Below, piece after piece: positions 8,870-16,074 of a stretch of DNA of 47,153 nucleotides (positions are counted from its first letter, which is position 1; each line of letters starts with the position of its first letter). Origin of the DNA: Gammaproteobacteria bacterium. Lineage in GTDB: Bacteria; Pseudomonadota; Gammaproteobacteria; Arenicellales; Poriferihabitantaceae. A program made the translations under genes and the position numbers. Location of the stretch: assembly GCA_022822625.1 (NCBI GenBank), contig JAJEAV010000062.1:1-47153 (forward strand). The letters are read 5' to 3'. The notes under the pieces were generated by a model that had not been told where the DNA came from, ran no database searches, and saw only the letters and a list, made by a program, of their open reading frames with translations.

Positions 8870-9961
8870 CTAGGCATCAAGCGCACGGCAATCCTCGGCG
8901 CTCCAGCCGAGTGATACGGTCTGGCCTTCGCTCAGTTGCTCGTGGAGGTTGGAGTTCGGAATCTTGACGATGAACTCATCGTTGCTGGCAATGCATACTC
9001 TGGAGCGGATATGATCCCCCAGATAAATCAGCTCTTCGACTTTTGCGTCGAAAATATTTGGAAGACTGCCCGGTTCCGGATTCAGGCAGACTCGTTCTGG
9101 TCGCAATGAAAGCGTGGTTGGCTTGCCAATGCCATCAATGTTAACATTCTTTGCAATGACGACCCCCTGTTCATTGTTCAACTCGACGCTGCATTGCCCA
9201 TTTTCATCGCTTTTCACTATACCCGTAAACCGGTTGTTTTCCCCGATAAAATAGGCAACAAATGCGTTTTGTGGTTTTTCATACAGCTCGGAGGGTGTAT
9301 CGATTTGCTGGATGATGCCATCATCGAATACCGCAATACGGTCTGACATGGTCAGGGCTTCGGATTGATCGTGTGTCACGAAGACCATGGTCAGCCCGAG
9401 ATTTTCATGGATATGCTTGAGTTCATACTGCATTTCCTCGCGAAGGTTCTTGTCGAGAGCACCTAGAGGTTCATCCAGTAATACGAGTTTGGGCTCAAAT
9501 ACTAGTGATCGTGCGAGTGCAACACGTTGCTGCTGTCCTCCGGAGAGCTGTGCCGGGCGTCGGGTGCCAAATTCCGGTAGTTTGACCATTTCGAGGGCTT
9601 TGGTAACCCGATCCTGAATGTCCGTCTTGCTGTAGGTTTTTCGGACTTCCAGCGGAAAGGCAATGTTCTCGGCAACGGTCATGTGCGGAAACAATGCATA
9701 ATTCTGGAACACCATGCCAATGTCACGCTTGTGAGGGGCGACATTATTTATTCCATTTCCATCCAGATAAATCTCACCGTGGGTTGCGGTCTCAAATCCT
9801 GCCAGCATCATCAGACAGGTAGTTTTCCCGGAGCCCGAGGGGCCTAGCATGGTGACGAATTCGCCCCGTGCGATATCGAGGTTCAGGTTTTTTACGACAA
9901 GCGTTTCGCCATCATAACTTTTCTGAACTTCCGAGAATTGAACAAAGGCAGAATCAGACAT
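8870..9961 (-). CDS. potA: Polyamine-type ABC transporter ATP-binding protein PotA
   Basis: Cytoplasmic ATPase of the importer, 363 residues. Walker A is GPSGSGKTT near residue 43, the Q-loop is FQNYALFPHMTV, the signature is LSGGQQQRVALARSL, Walker B is LVLLDEPLGALD, and the switch region is VFVTHDQSEALTMSD. A C-terminal TOBE regulatory domain follows (residues ~240-363), as in PotA. It would power the PotB/PotC permeases encoded 1.8 kb further on. It is bracketed by two same-direction copies of a decayed repeat (8507-8579 and 10036-10235) and no longer adjoins potD. Confidence 0.93.
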   Translation of the reverse strand: MSDSAFVQFSEVQKSYDGETLVVKNLNLDIARGEFVTMLGPSGSGKTTCLMMLAGFETATHGEIYLDGNGINNVAPHKRDIGMVFQNYALFPHMTVAENIAFPLEVRKTYSKTDIQDRVTKALEMVKLPEFGTRRPAQLSGGQQQRVALARSLVFEPKLVLLDEPLGALDKNLREEMQYELKHIHENLGLTMVFVTHDQSEALTMSDRIAVFDDGIIQQIDTPSELYEKPQNAFVAYFIGENNRFTGIVKSDENGQCSVELNNEQGVVIAKNVNIDGIGKPTTLSLRPERVCLNPEPGSLPNIFDAKVEELIYLGDHIRSRVCIASNDEFIVKIPNSNLHEQLSEGQTVSLGWSAEDCRALDA

Positions 9962-10035
9962 AGCACAATCGGTTTTCCATTGGGTTCCAATAGTATAAGA
10001 AATTAAGTTTGTCCTGTATAGTTTGTTTTATATTG

Positions 10036-10235
10036 CCCTAATCCTTAAACAGGAATCGGTAAAAAGCAAAAAGCCTTGCTAAGTCAGGGTATTAATGATG
10101 GAACAGTGTTTTTTCACCTTCGCCCATCGGGTGAACAGATTTACCAGCCCCCGAGAGAACAAGGCCACATGAACATCCTACAGCACAAGACCGCAAAAAG
10201 CCATCATGACTTCACTTCCCGTGCAGGCTTCATGG
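10036..10235 (+). repeat. Dispersed relic repeat, copy B (full length)
   Basis: The fullest copy of a repeat also seen at 8507-8579 and, inverted, at 23853-24045. It begins CCCTAATCC and holds two GCAAAAAGCC decamers (10066-10075 and 10193-10202). It runs into codons resembling the start of a transposase. The repeat therefore looks like the left end plus leader of an insertion element. Its edges are defined by where similarity to copies A and C stops. Confidence 0.8.
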
Positions 10236-10520
10236 CACCTGCAACACCTCGAGCAGCCAGGACACGGAAAGATCGTTGACCGGACGATGCCCGTTCCGGG
10301 CAGCAATCGGGGCTACCCCGGCACGGGGCATGTTTTGCGATCCATGCCAGGGCTGACCAGACGCCATTGCCTCGGTCCCCGATGCGGCTCACAGGCGGGT
10401 CCCTGTCAGAAACCGAATCCACTGCCCATACCGTGCAGGTCATGGGCGAGATCCCGGAGTCCTTGTGCCTGATGGTGCAGAGGAAGGGGGGTGGAAAAGC
10501 CCGGACCGAAAGACCCGAAT
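10169..10520 (+). pseudogene. Decayed transposase fragment, probable IS1380 family
   Basis: From the ATG at 10169 one frame reads MNILQHKT then DFTSRAGFMAP before a stop at 10277. A second frame, overlapping it, continues with MPVPGSNRGYPGTGHVLRSM. The order RAG..., then P-x-PGSNRGY..., then a VxSM segment matches the N-terminal layout remembered for IS1380-type DDE transposases, with a frameshift between the parts. No catalytic DDE residues remain. The 3' limit is approximate because similarity fades. It is linked to repeat copy B and is probably the same element. Confidence 0.4.
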
Positions 10521-10592
10521 CAGCCCATGCAGGTCGAGGTCGAGATGCAGGGACTCAAGAAAATACTGAAATCTTTGGAATAGAGTCGTAAA

Positions 10593-10618
10593 ATCCATTT
10601 ATATTGTCGCAAATGGAT
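10593..10618. promoter_or_regulatory. Inverted repeat upstream of the corrinoid gene cluster
   Basis: ATCCATTT (10593-10600) and AAATGGAT (10611-10618) form a perfect 8-bp inverted repeat around a 10-base centre, 106 bases before the corrinoid gene start. The size and spacing suit a dimeric repressor or activator site; a small RNA hairpin is the alternative. The binding factor is unknown. The GlxA-type regulator at 17760 is a local candidate. Confidence 0.4.
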
Positions 10619-10723
10619 ATATGAAAATGATAGCGGATTTGTATATTCCAAAAAATGCTCAGGACTGTGAATACCCTCGCATGAATCCTGATTTTCGGTT
10701 GTCTTTTCGTATGGGTGGTCACG

Positions 10724-11419
10724 ATGAGCGAAGAAGAATACGACGACATTGACCTGTCTGCCCTGCCAGATGAAGAACTGGTAGAGCAGATGCATGATGA
10801 TCTCTATGATGGTCTGCGTGATGAGATTGTCGAAGGTACGCAGATACTGCTTGATCGTGGCTGGGCTGCAACCAAAGTGCTTGATGAAGCGCTCGTCGAA
10901 GGCATGCGTATTGTCGGTATCGATTTCCGAGACGGTATCCTGTTTGTTCCGGAAGTCCTGATGTCTGCCAATGCCATGAAAGGCGGTATGGAAATCCTCC
11001 GGCCCTTACTGGCCGAGACTGGCGCAGAGCCGATTGGCAAGATGGTGATCGGCACCGTCAAAGGGGATATCCATGACATCGGCAAGAATCTGGTATCCAT
11101 GATGATGGAAGGTGCTGGCTTTGAAGTCATTGATCTCGGTATTGATAATCCGGTTGAAAGCTATCTTGAAGCTCTCGAGCAGCACCAGCCGGATATTCTG
11201 GGCATGTCTGCGCTGTTGACTACCACCATGCCCTATATGAAAGTCGTGATTGATACCCTGGTCGAACAGGGGATTCGCGATGACTATATCGTCCTGGTCG
11301 GTGGGGCACCCCTGAATGAAGAGTTTGGCAAGGCTATCGGTGCCGATGCCTATTGTCGAGATGCCGCGGTTGCTGTTGAGACGGCACAGGCAAAAATCGC
11401 CGAGAAGCGTGCAGCCTGA
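10724..11419 (+). CDS. Corrinoid (B12-binding) methyltransferase protein, MttC/MtbC type
   Basis: Cytoplasmic methyl carrier of a three-component methyltransferase system. The 231 residues hold a helical cap domain (about 25-100) and a Rossmann B12 domain with the signature DIHDIGKNLVSMMMEGAGFE, whose His is the lower cobalt ligand, plus the later GMSALLTTTM and VGGAP segments. ATG 10724 is chosen over the in-frame GTG at 10715. The first ~30 residues are strikingly acidic (MSEEEYDDIDLSALPDEE). It is the first gene of a one-carbon cluster and should take a methyl group from an MttB-type enzyme and pass it to tetrahydrofolate through the enzyme at 12448. Confidence 0.93.
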   Translation: MSEEEYDDIDLSALPDEELVEQMHDDLYDGLRDEIVEGTQILLDRGWAATKVLDEALVEGMRIVGIDFRDGILFVPEVLMSANAMKGGMEILRPLLAETGAEPIGKMVIGTVKGDIHDIGKNLVSMMMEGAGFEVIDLGIDNPVESYLEALEQHQPDILGMSALLTTTMPYMKVVIDTLVEQGIRDDYIVLVGGAPLNEEFGKAIGADAYCRDAAVAVETAQAKIAEKRAA

Positions 11420-12062
11420 GCAGCATTCTGATTGCGCAACCGGGAAACTACTGGTGATTGCCTGTGGCGCCCTTGCTCATGAACTTGTTCGAGTGCGTGA
11501 CCTAAATAACTGGAACCATATCGAATTCCAGTGTCTGCCAGCATCGTTGCACAACCATCCGGAAAAAATCCCCGAAGCAGTTCGGGAGAAAGTTCGTGAG
11601 AACCGGGATCATTTTTCCAAAATCTTCATCGGATATGCAGATTGTGGAACCGGGGGGCTGCTTGATAAAGTGATTTCAGAAGAAGGGATCGAGCGATTGC
11701 CTGGTGCCCATTGCTATGAGTTATTCGCGGGGTCTGAAAAATTCAACGCCTTGCATGAATCAGAAATAGGCACCTTTTACCTGACCGACTATCTGGCCGA
11801 TAATTTTGATCGCTTGATAATCGAAGGCCTCGGGATCGATCGATATCCTGAGCTCAAAGACCAGTACTTCGGCCACTACAAGAAACTGGTCTACCTTGCT
11901 CAGAAAGAAGACCCGAAAACCGAACAGAAAGCCTGCAAGGCAGCTGAGTTTCTCGGAATCGCATACCAACAGGAACTCACCGGAGACACCGAGCTGAACG
12001 AAGTACTCAAGGTTGTCGTCAACGATTCCGGTCCTGTATCCGATAAGCAAGCACAAGGGTAA
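11409..12062 (+). CDS. DUF1638 family protein
   Basis: Protein of unknown function, 217 residues, recognised as DUF1638 by KLLVIACGALAHELVRV near the start, IGYADCGTGGLLDKVI with its conserved Cys, HCYELFAG, and the LADNFDRLIIEGLG segment. The frame is open further upstream inside the corrinoid gene. GTG 11409 is preferred because it leaves an 11-base overlap with the corrinoid stop and places the domain at the N-terminus. A later GTG at 11454 would cut into the domain. Members of this family commonly sit beside corrinoid protein, methyl-H4folate methyltransferase and activator genes, as here. A role in corrinoid methyl transfer or cofactor handling is inference from context. Confidence 0.85.
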   Translation: MQPEQHSDCATGKLLVIACGALAHELVRVRDLNNWNHIEFQCLPASLHNHPEKIPEAVREKVRENRDHFSKIFIGYADCGTGGLLDKVISEEGIERLPGAHCYELFAGSEKFNALHESEIGTFYLTDYLADNFDRLIIEGLGIDRYPELKDQYFGHYKKLVYLAQKEDPKTEQKACKAAEFLGIAYQQELTGDTELNEVLKVVVNDSGPVSDKQAQG

Positions 12063-12067
12063 CGACC

Positions 12068-12382
12068 ATGGCCGATCTTATAACCGTATTCTGGAGAGAT
12101 ATTCCCGCACAGGTCATGGCGAAACAGCGGCGTCAGGCAGAAAAGCTTGAATTAAGCAATAGATTCGCAGTTGCTATCGATACTGCAGCGATGCGTGCGG
12201 GTCTTTCAGGAACAGATGCCTATCTTCAAGAGTGGCGTCGTGTATCAGTTCCCTGTGGTGATGACTTGAAGTCGGAAGTTGAAGAAGCCGCATCTCGTAT
12301 TGAACAGGAATACCATATGGATCGTCTGAAAAGGCTGATTCAACAATGTGGGCATGAAGAACCATTGAAAAAAAGCCAGTAA
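12068..12382 (+). CDS. Small protein of the 'virulence factor' family (PF13769-like)
   Basis: A 104-residue soluble protein starting MADLITVFWRDIPAQVMAKQ, with GTDAYLQEWRR in the middle and a predicted long helix at the end. The N-terminal pattern (FWRDIPAQV) matches the small family labelled 'virulence factor'. That label is historical; the family recurs next to DUF1638 and corrinoid methyltransferase genes rather than virulence genes. It starts 5 bases after the DUF1638 stop, so the two are co-translated. Function unknown; an accessory role in the corrinoid system is inferred. Confidence 0.82.
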   Translation: MADLITVFWRDIPAQVMAKQRRQAEKLELSNRFAVAIDTAAMRAGLSGTDAYLQEWRRVSVPCGDDLKSEVEEAASRIEQEYHMDRLKRLIQQCGHEEPLKKSQ

Positions 12383-12447
12383 TGGACATGGCAACATGAC
12401 CCGATATTAAGTTTTACCGATTAGACCGACAGATTCGGAGCCTTGTT

Positions 12448-13368
12448 ATGACCGATACCGTTATCAGTTCAGCCAGTCGCGAAGTTCGCATTGGCTTTGA
12501 ACACCCATTCATGATCATTGGAGAGCGCATTAATCCGACTGGCAGAAAGATTCTTGCCGAGGAGATGAAGCAAGGTGACTATTCTCGGGTCGAACAGGAT
12601 GCAATAGCCCAGGTGCAGGCCGGAGCAGGCATGCTGGATGTCAATGCCGGTATTCCACTTGCCGACGAACCAAAAATCCTTGCCGAATGTATCCAACTCG
12701 TACAATCGGTAACCGATGTTCCTCTGTCGATTGACTCATCAATCGTTGCAGCCCTTGAAGCCGGGCTCGAGGCCTATCAGGGCAAACCCTTGTTAAATTC
12801 AATCACCGGGGAAGAAGAACGCCTGGAGGCGGTATTGCCGTTGGTCGCAAAGTACAATTGTGCAGTGGTTGCCATATCCAACGATGAGGCCGGAATCTCG
12901 GAAAACCCGGATGATCGTTTTGATGTTGCCAGGAAAATCATCGAACGGGCGGCCGACCATGGGATTCACCATAGCGATATCGTGGTTGATCCACTGGTAA
13001 TGCCGGTCGGGGCAATCAACAGTGCAGGACGCCAGGTCCTGTATCTGGTGAAACGGTTGCGTGAGGAGCTCAAGGTCAACACCACCTGCGGTGCATCCAA
13101 TTTCAGCTTTGGCATTCCCAATCGTAAGGGTATGGATGGGCATTTTCTCAGTATGGCCATCGGAGCAGGCATGACTTCTGCGATCACCAACCCTCTTCAC
13201 GAAGAGGTTATGCAGGGCGTGAGGGCAGCCAATGTGGTCATGGGCCATGATCAAAACTGTGCAAAGTGGCTCAAGAAATACCGTCAGCCTGCAGAAGTCC
13301 ATGACATATTCACCGAAGAACGGGCTGGACGTTCAGGGCGACGTCGCCGCCGAGCAGTAGTGGGGTAA
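12448..13368 (+). CDS. Methyltetrahydrofolate:corrinoid methyltransferase (pterin-binding, MetH/MtrH-like)
   Basis: Soluble TIM-barrel enzyme of the pterin-binding family, 306 residues. Landmarks are the start of the barrel at FMIIGERINPTGRKI, the AGAGMLDVNAG strand-loop, LSIDSS, LLNSITGE and the GASNFSFGIPNR segment of methyl-H4folate:corrinoid methyltransferases. It should transfer methyl between the corrinoid protein and tetrahydrofolate. No homocysteine-binding or reactivation domain is fused, so this is a stand-alone subunit, not a whole MetH. The last 15 residues are an Arg-rich tail (SGRRRRRAVVG), a feature shared with two other proteins of the cluster. A GGAG-like ribosome site precedes the ATG. 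Confidence 0.92.
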   Translation: MTDTVISSASREVRIGFEHPFMIIGERINPTGRKILAEEMKQGDYSRVEQDAIAQVQAGAGMLDVNAGIPLADEPKILAECIQLVQSVTDVPLSIDSSIVAALEAGLEAYQGKPLLNSITGEEERLEAVLPLVAKYNCAVVAISNDEAGISENPDDRFDVARKIIERAADHGIHHSDIVVDPLVMPVGAINSAGRQVLYLVKRLREELKVNTTCGASNFSFGIPNRKGMDGHFLSMAIGAGMTSAITNPLHEEVMQGVRAANVVMGHDQNCAKWLKKYRQPAEVHDIFTEERAGRSGRRRRRAVVG

Positions 13369-13387
13369 TGATTCGGAGGGCAGGTCA

Positions 13388-13768
13388 ATGATTCGAAATG
13401 GGAGTTGCTTATGCGGTGAAATCAGCTATCGGATAACTGGAAGTATCCGTGGTGTCATCAATTGTTTCTGCAGCCAATGCCGCAAGACCTCGGGACATTA
13501 TGTGGCTGCGGTCCGATGTACGCTGGATCAACTGGAAATCATGAAGGGTAGCAAAACCCTTGCCTGGTATCGTTCATCCGAAATCGCACAACGGGGTTTT
13601 TGCAATCAATGCGGGTCAAGCCTGTTCTGGAAACCCCGTCAGGGTGGTACGATAAGCATCATGGCAGGAACTCTGGAGCCCCCTACCCATGTTGAATCAA
13701 TTGAGAACATATTTGTTGAAGACATGAGTGACTACCATGAACTTCCGTGTCTCCACCCTGAAATATGA
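13388..13768 (+). CDS. GFA family (glutathione-dependent formaldehyde-activating-like) protein
   Basis: Small zinc protein of 126 residues with the cysteine pattern of the GFA fold: CLCGE near residue 8, CFCSQCRK near 29, and FCNQCGSSLFW near 72. The founding member speeds formation of S-hydroxymethylglutathione from formaldehyde, although most members have no tested function. A strong GGAGG ribosome site lies just before the ATG. The stop overlaps the next start as ATGA, so it is translationally coupled to the corrinoid activator. In a cluster about demethylation a role with formaldehyde is attractive but unproven. Confidence 0.88.
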   Translation: MIRNGSCLCGEISYRITGSIRGVINCFCSQCRKTSGHYVAAVRCTLDQLEIMKGSKTLAWYRSSEIAQRGFCNQCGSSLFWKPRQGGTISIMAGTLEPPTHVESIENIFVEDMSDYHELPCLHPEI

Positions 13769-15786
13769 CAGACCGTGAGTTCGTGAAGGTTGTCTTCACG
13801 CCATCAGGGAAGCGAGGGGAGATACAAGCCGGGAAATCAGTGCTCGCCGCAGCCCAGCAACTCGGGGTTGATCTCGACACGGTGTGTGGTGGGCGGGGAA
13901 TCTGTGATCGCTGTCAGATCAACTTGAGTATTGGGGAATTCTCTAAATTTCAGATTCACTCCAGGCCTGAAAACCTCTCTGGGCACACGTCAAGCGAGGA
14001 AGCATATTTCCTGGATGATATCTCGCCCACTCGACGTCTTGGCTGCCAGGCCCTGCTTCAAGGCGATGTGGTAATCGATATTCCTCCGGAAAGCCAGGCG
14101 CATCGACAGATTGTCAGGAAGCGTCTTGATGTCCACAAGATGACCGTCAATCCGGCAGTTCGCCTGCATTATGTCGAGGTTCAGGAACCTGACATGCATC
14201 AACCCTCCGGGGATCTCGAACGTGCTCTGGATGCGCTCGAATTCGAATGGGGACTCACCAATCTCGAGCTTGATTTCACGTTACTGAATGTTTTGCAACA
14301 CTCGCTCCGCGAAGGAGAGTGGAAGATTACCGTTGCAGTGCATGAATCGCAGGAGATCATTGCCTTGTGGCCGGGCTTTCAGAGTGCCGGATACGGAGTT
14401 TCGATAGATGTTGGATCAACAACCATTGCTGCACACCTGTACGACCTGATAAGCGGCGAGGCGATTGCTTCGACTGGCCGCATGAACCCCCAGATTCGCT
14501 TTGGCGAGGATCTGATGAGTCGGGTTTCCTATGTGATGATGAATCCCGGTGGCGAGGTCGACATGACCCATGCGATTCGCGAAGCCCTGCAAGGACAAAT
14601 TTCCGACTTGTGCGAAATCGCCAATATCGAGACTACGGATATTCTCGATATGGCAATCGTTGGCAACCCCATTATGCATCATCTGCTATTGGGTATTAAT
14701 CCCATCGAACTGGGCGGTGCCCCGTTTGCATTGGCGACTGATCGTGCGGTTCGTATCAAGGCGTCCGACATCGACATCCGACTACATCCGGGTGCCCGCG
14801 CTTATATATTGCCGTGTATCGCAGGGCATGTGGGAGCCGATGCTGCGGCAGCAACCCTTTCGGAAGCTCCTTACCAGCAAGACGAATTAACCCTGTTGGT
14901 CGATGTTGGAACCAATGCTGAAATTGTGCTGGGTAATCGCTCACGGATGCTGGCTGCGTCAAGCCCGACCGGCCCGGCGTTTGAAGGAGCACAGATCAGT
15001 AGTGGGCAACGGGCAGCACCCGGTGCCATCGAACGGGTACGCATTGATGCCGAGACCTTTGAGCCAAGGTTTCAGGTGATTGGATGCGATCTCTGGTCTG
15101 ATCATGAGGAATTTCTTGACAAGCTTGGCAATACCGGTATTACCGGAATTTGCGGTTCGGGCATTATCGAAGTTATCGCCGAGATGTTTCTATGTGGAAT
15201 TATCCTGAATAACGGAACTATCAACGGCGAACTTGCGAAACGGTCAGATCGGATTATCCAGGCCGGCAAAACCTGGAGTTATGTACTCTTCGAGAAGGAT
15301 ACGGCGAGAATCCTGATTACGCAAAACGATGTTCGGGCCATTCAACTTGCCAAGGCGGCTCTGTATGCCGGTGCCAGATTGCTGATGGAAAAGATGGGAG
15401 TAGATCAGGTCGATCGTATCCGGTTAGCCGGAGCCTTTGGGGCCCACATTGATGTGAAATATGCCATGGTTCTGGGAATGATTCCCGACTGTGATTTATC
15501 TCGGGTAACTTCGGCAGGCAATGCGGCCGGAAAGGGAGCCAGCATTGCTCTACTGGATATCGATGCAAGAGAGGAAATCGAGCACACTGTAAAGCAGATC
15601 CAGAAAATCGAAACTGCAGTCGAGGAGAAGTTCCAGGAGTATTTTGTAGCAGCTCTGGGCATACCCCATAAATCAGACAGATTCGAAAAACTCTCTCAAC
15701 AGGTACAATTACCGCAGGCCGGTGACGTATCGATGACCGGTCAATCGGGAAGTGATGGACGAAGAAGACGGAGAAAACGATCCTGA
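13765..15786 (+). CDS. Corrinoid activation protein: 2Fe-2S ferredoxin + ASKHA (DUF4445, RACo-like)
   Basis: Cytoplasmic redox/ATP protein, 673 residues, that in this family reduces inactive Co(II) corrinoid to Co(I). The N-terminal ~100 residues form a 2Fe-2S ferredoxin (VCGGRGICDRCQ, with a later RLGCQA cysteine). After a linker comes the ASKHA ATPase-fold domain (SIDVGSTTIAAHLYDL near 213; TLLVDVGTNAEIVLGN near 380; GICGSGIIEVIAE near 465). It resembles RACo and differs from archaeal RamA, whose iron-sulfur domain is C-terminal. The extreme C-terminus is Arg-rich (DGRRRRRKRS). It overlaps the GFA gene by 4 bases and closes the rightward cluster. Confidence 0.93.
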   Translation: MTDREFVKVVFTPSGKRGEIQAGKSVLAAAQQLGVDLDTVCGGRGICDRCQINLSIGEFSKFQIHSRPENLSGHTSSEEAYFLDDISPTRRLGCQALLQGDVVIDIPPESQAHRQIVRKRLDVHKMTVNPAVRLHYVEVQEPDMHQPSGDLERALDALEFEWGLTNLELDFTLLNVLQHSLREGEWKITVAVHESQEIIALWPGFQSAGYGVSIDVGSTTIAAHLYDLISGEAIASTGRMNPQIRFGEDLMSRVSYVMMNPGGEVDMTHAIREALQGQISDLCEIANIETTDILDMAIVGNPIMHHLLLGINPIELGGAPFALATDRAVRIKASDIDIRLHPGARAYILPCIAGHVGADAAAATLSEAPYQQDELTLLVDVGTNAEIVLGNRSRMLAASSPTGPAFEGAQISSGQRAAPGAIERVRIDAETFEPRFQVIGCDLWSDHEEFLDKLGNTGITGICGSGIIEVIAEMFLCGIILNNGTINGELAKRSDRIIQAGKTWSYVLFEKDTARILITQNDVRAIQLAKAALYAGARLLMEKMGVDQVDRIRLAGAFGAHIDVKYAMVLGMIPDCDLSRVTSAGNAAGKGASIALLDIDAREEIEHTVKQIQKIETAVEEKFQEYFVAALGIPHKSDRFEKLSQQVQLPQAGDVSMTGQSGSDGRRRRRKRS

Positions 15787-15878
15787 ATCCAACACCTGCC
15801 AATTTCTCCCATGATTGCTGGATTATGGAAGGGAATCATGTACAAAAGTAACATGTGAGCTTGTGTTATAAGCAAGCC

Positions 15879-16060
15879 ATGATGATTCGCACCATCACAC
15901 AGACAGCAAAAGTTGGCAAACCTGTTCACATCAAGCTTGATGCATTTCTGCGTCAACAGAACGACCTACGGAACGTAGCACGACAGGAAAGGCAAGACTG
16001 CTACAAGAAGACAGGACGGTCAATATCCTGTTACGAACAGCAGATTCCTAAATGTTCTAC
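15879..16060 (+). pseudogene. TnpB (IS200/IS605 OrfB) N-terminal remnant
   Basis: From ATG 15879 the frame reads MIRTITQTAKVGKP, then KLDAFLRQQNDLRNVARQER and DCYKKTGRSISCYEQ, which is the helix-turn-helix start of IS605 OrfB/TnpB proteins (typically ...LRNAALEER..CYKKTGK.IS..). Similarity ends near residue 60 and the nuclease part is absent, so the gene is truncated. It lies between the corrinoid activator and the convergent mttB. The upstream AT-rich stretch with CATGATT/AATCATG (15810-15840) may be what is left of the element's left end. Confidence 0.65.
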
Positions 16061-16074
16061 CTGCGATGCCAAAC

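Larger units (their letters stand above)
9962..10723. other. Long gene-free interval between potA and the corrinoid cluster
   Basis: Contains repeat copy B (10036-10235) and, merging into it, a broken transposase of probable IS1380 type (10169 to about 10520). From about 10560 the sequence becomes AT-rich, with an 8-bp inverted repeat at 10593-10618 upstream of the corrinoid gene. Promoters for potA (leftward) and the corrinoid cluster (rightward) must both lie here, but no clear pair of -35/-10 boxes was found. Confidence 0.55.

Noticed and set aside
8507..10235. Active composite transposon carrying potA
   Set aside because: Neither flanking copy keeps a transposase or a paired right end, and copy A is internally deleted, so mobility now is unlikely.
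9962..10723. Cobalamin riboswitch ahead of the corrinoid genes
   Set aside because: No B12-box-like sequence or multi-stem layout was found; only a simple inverted repeat and transposon debris are present.
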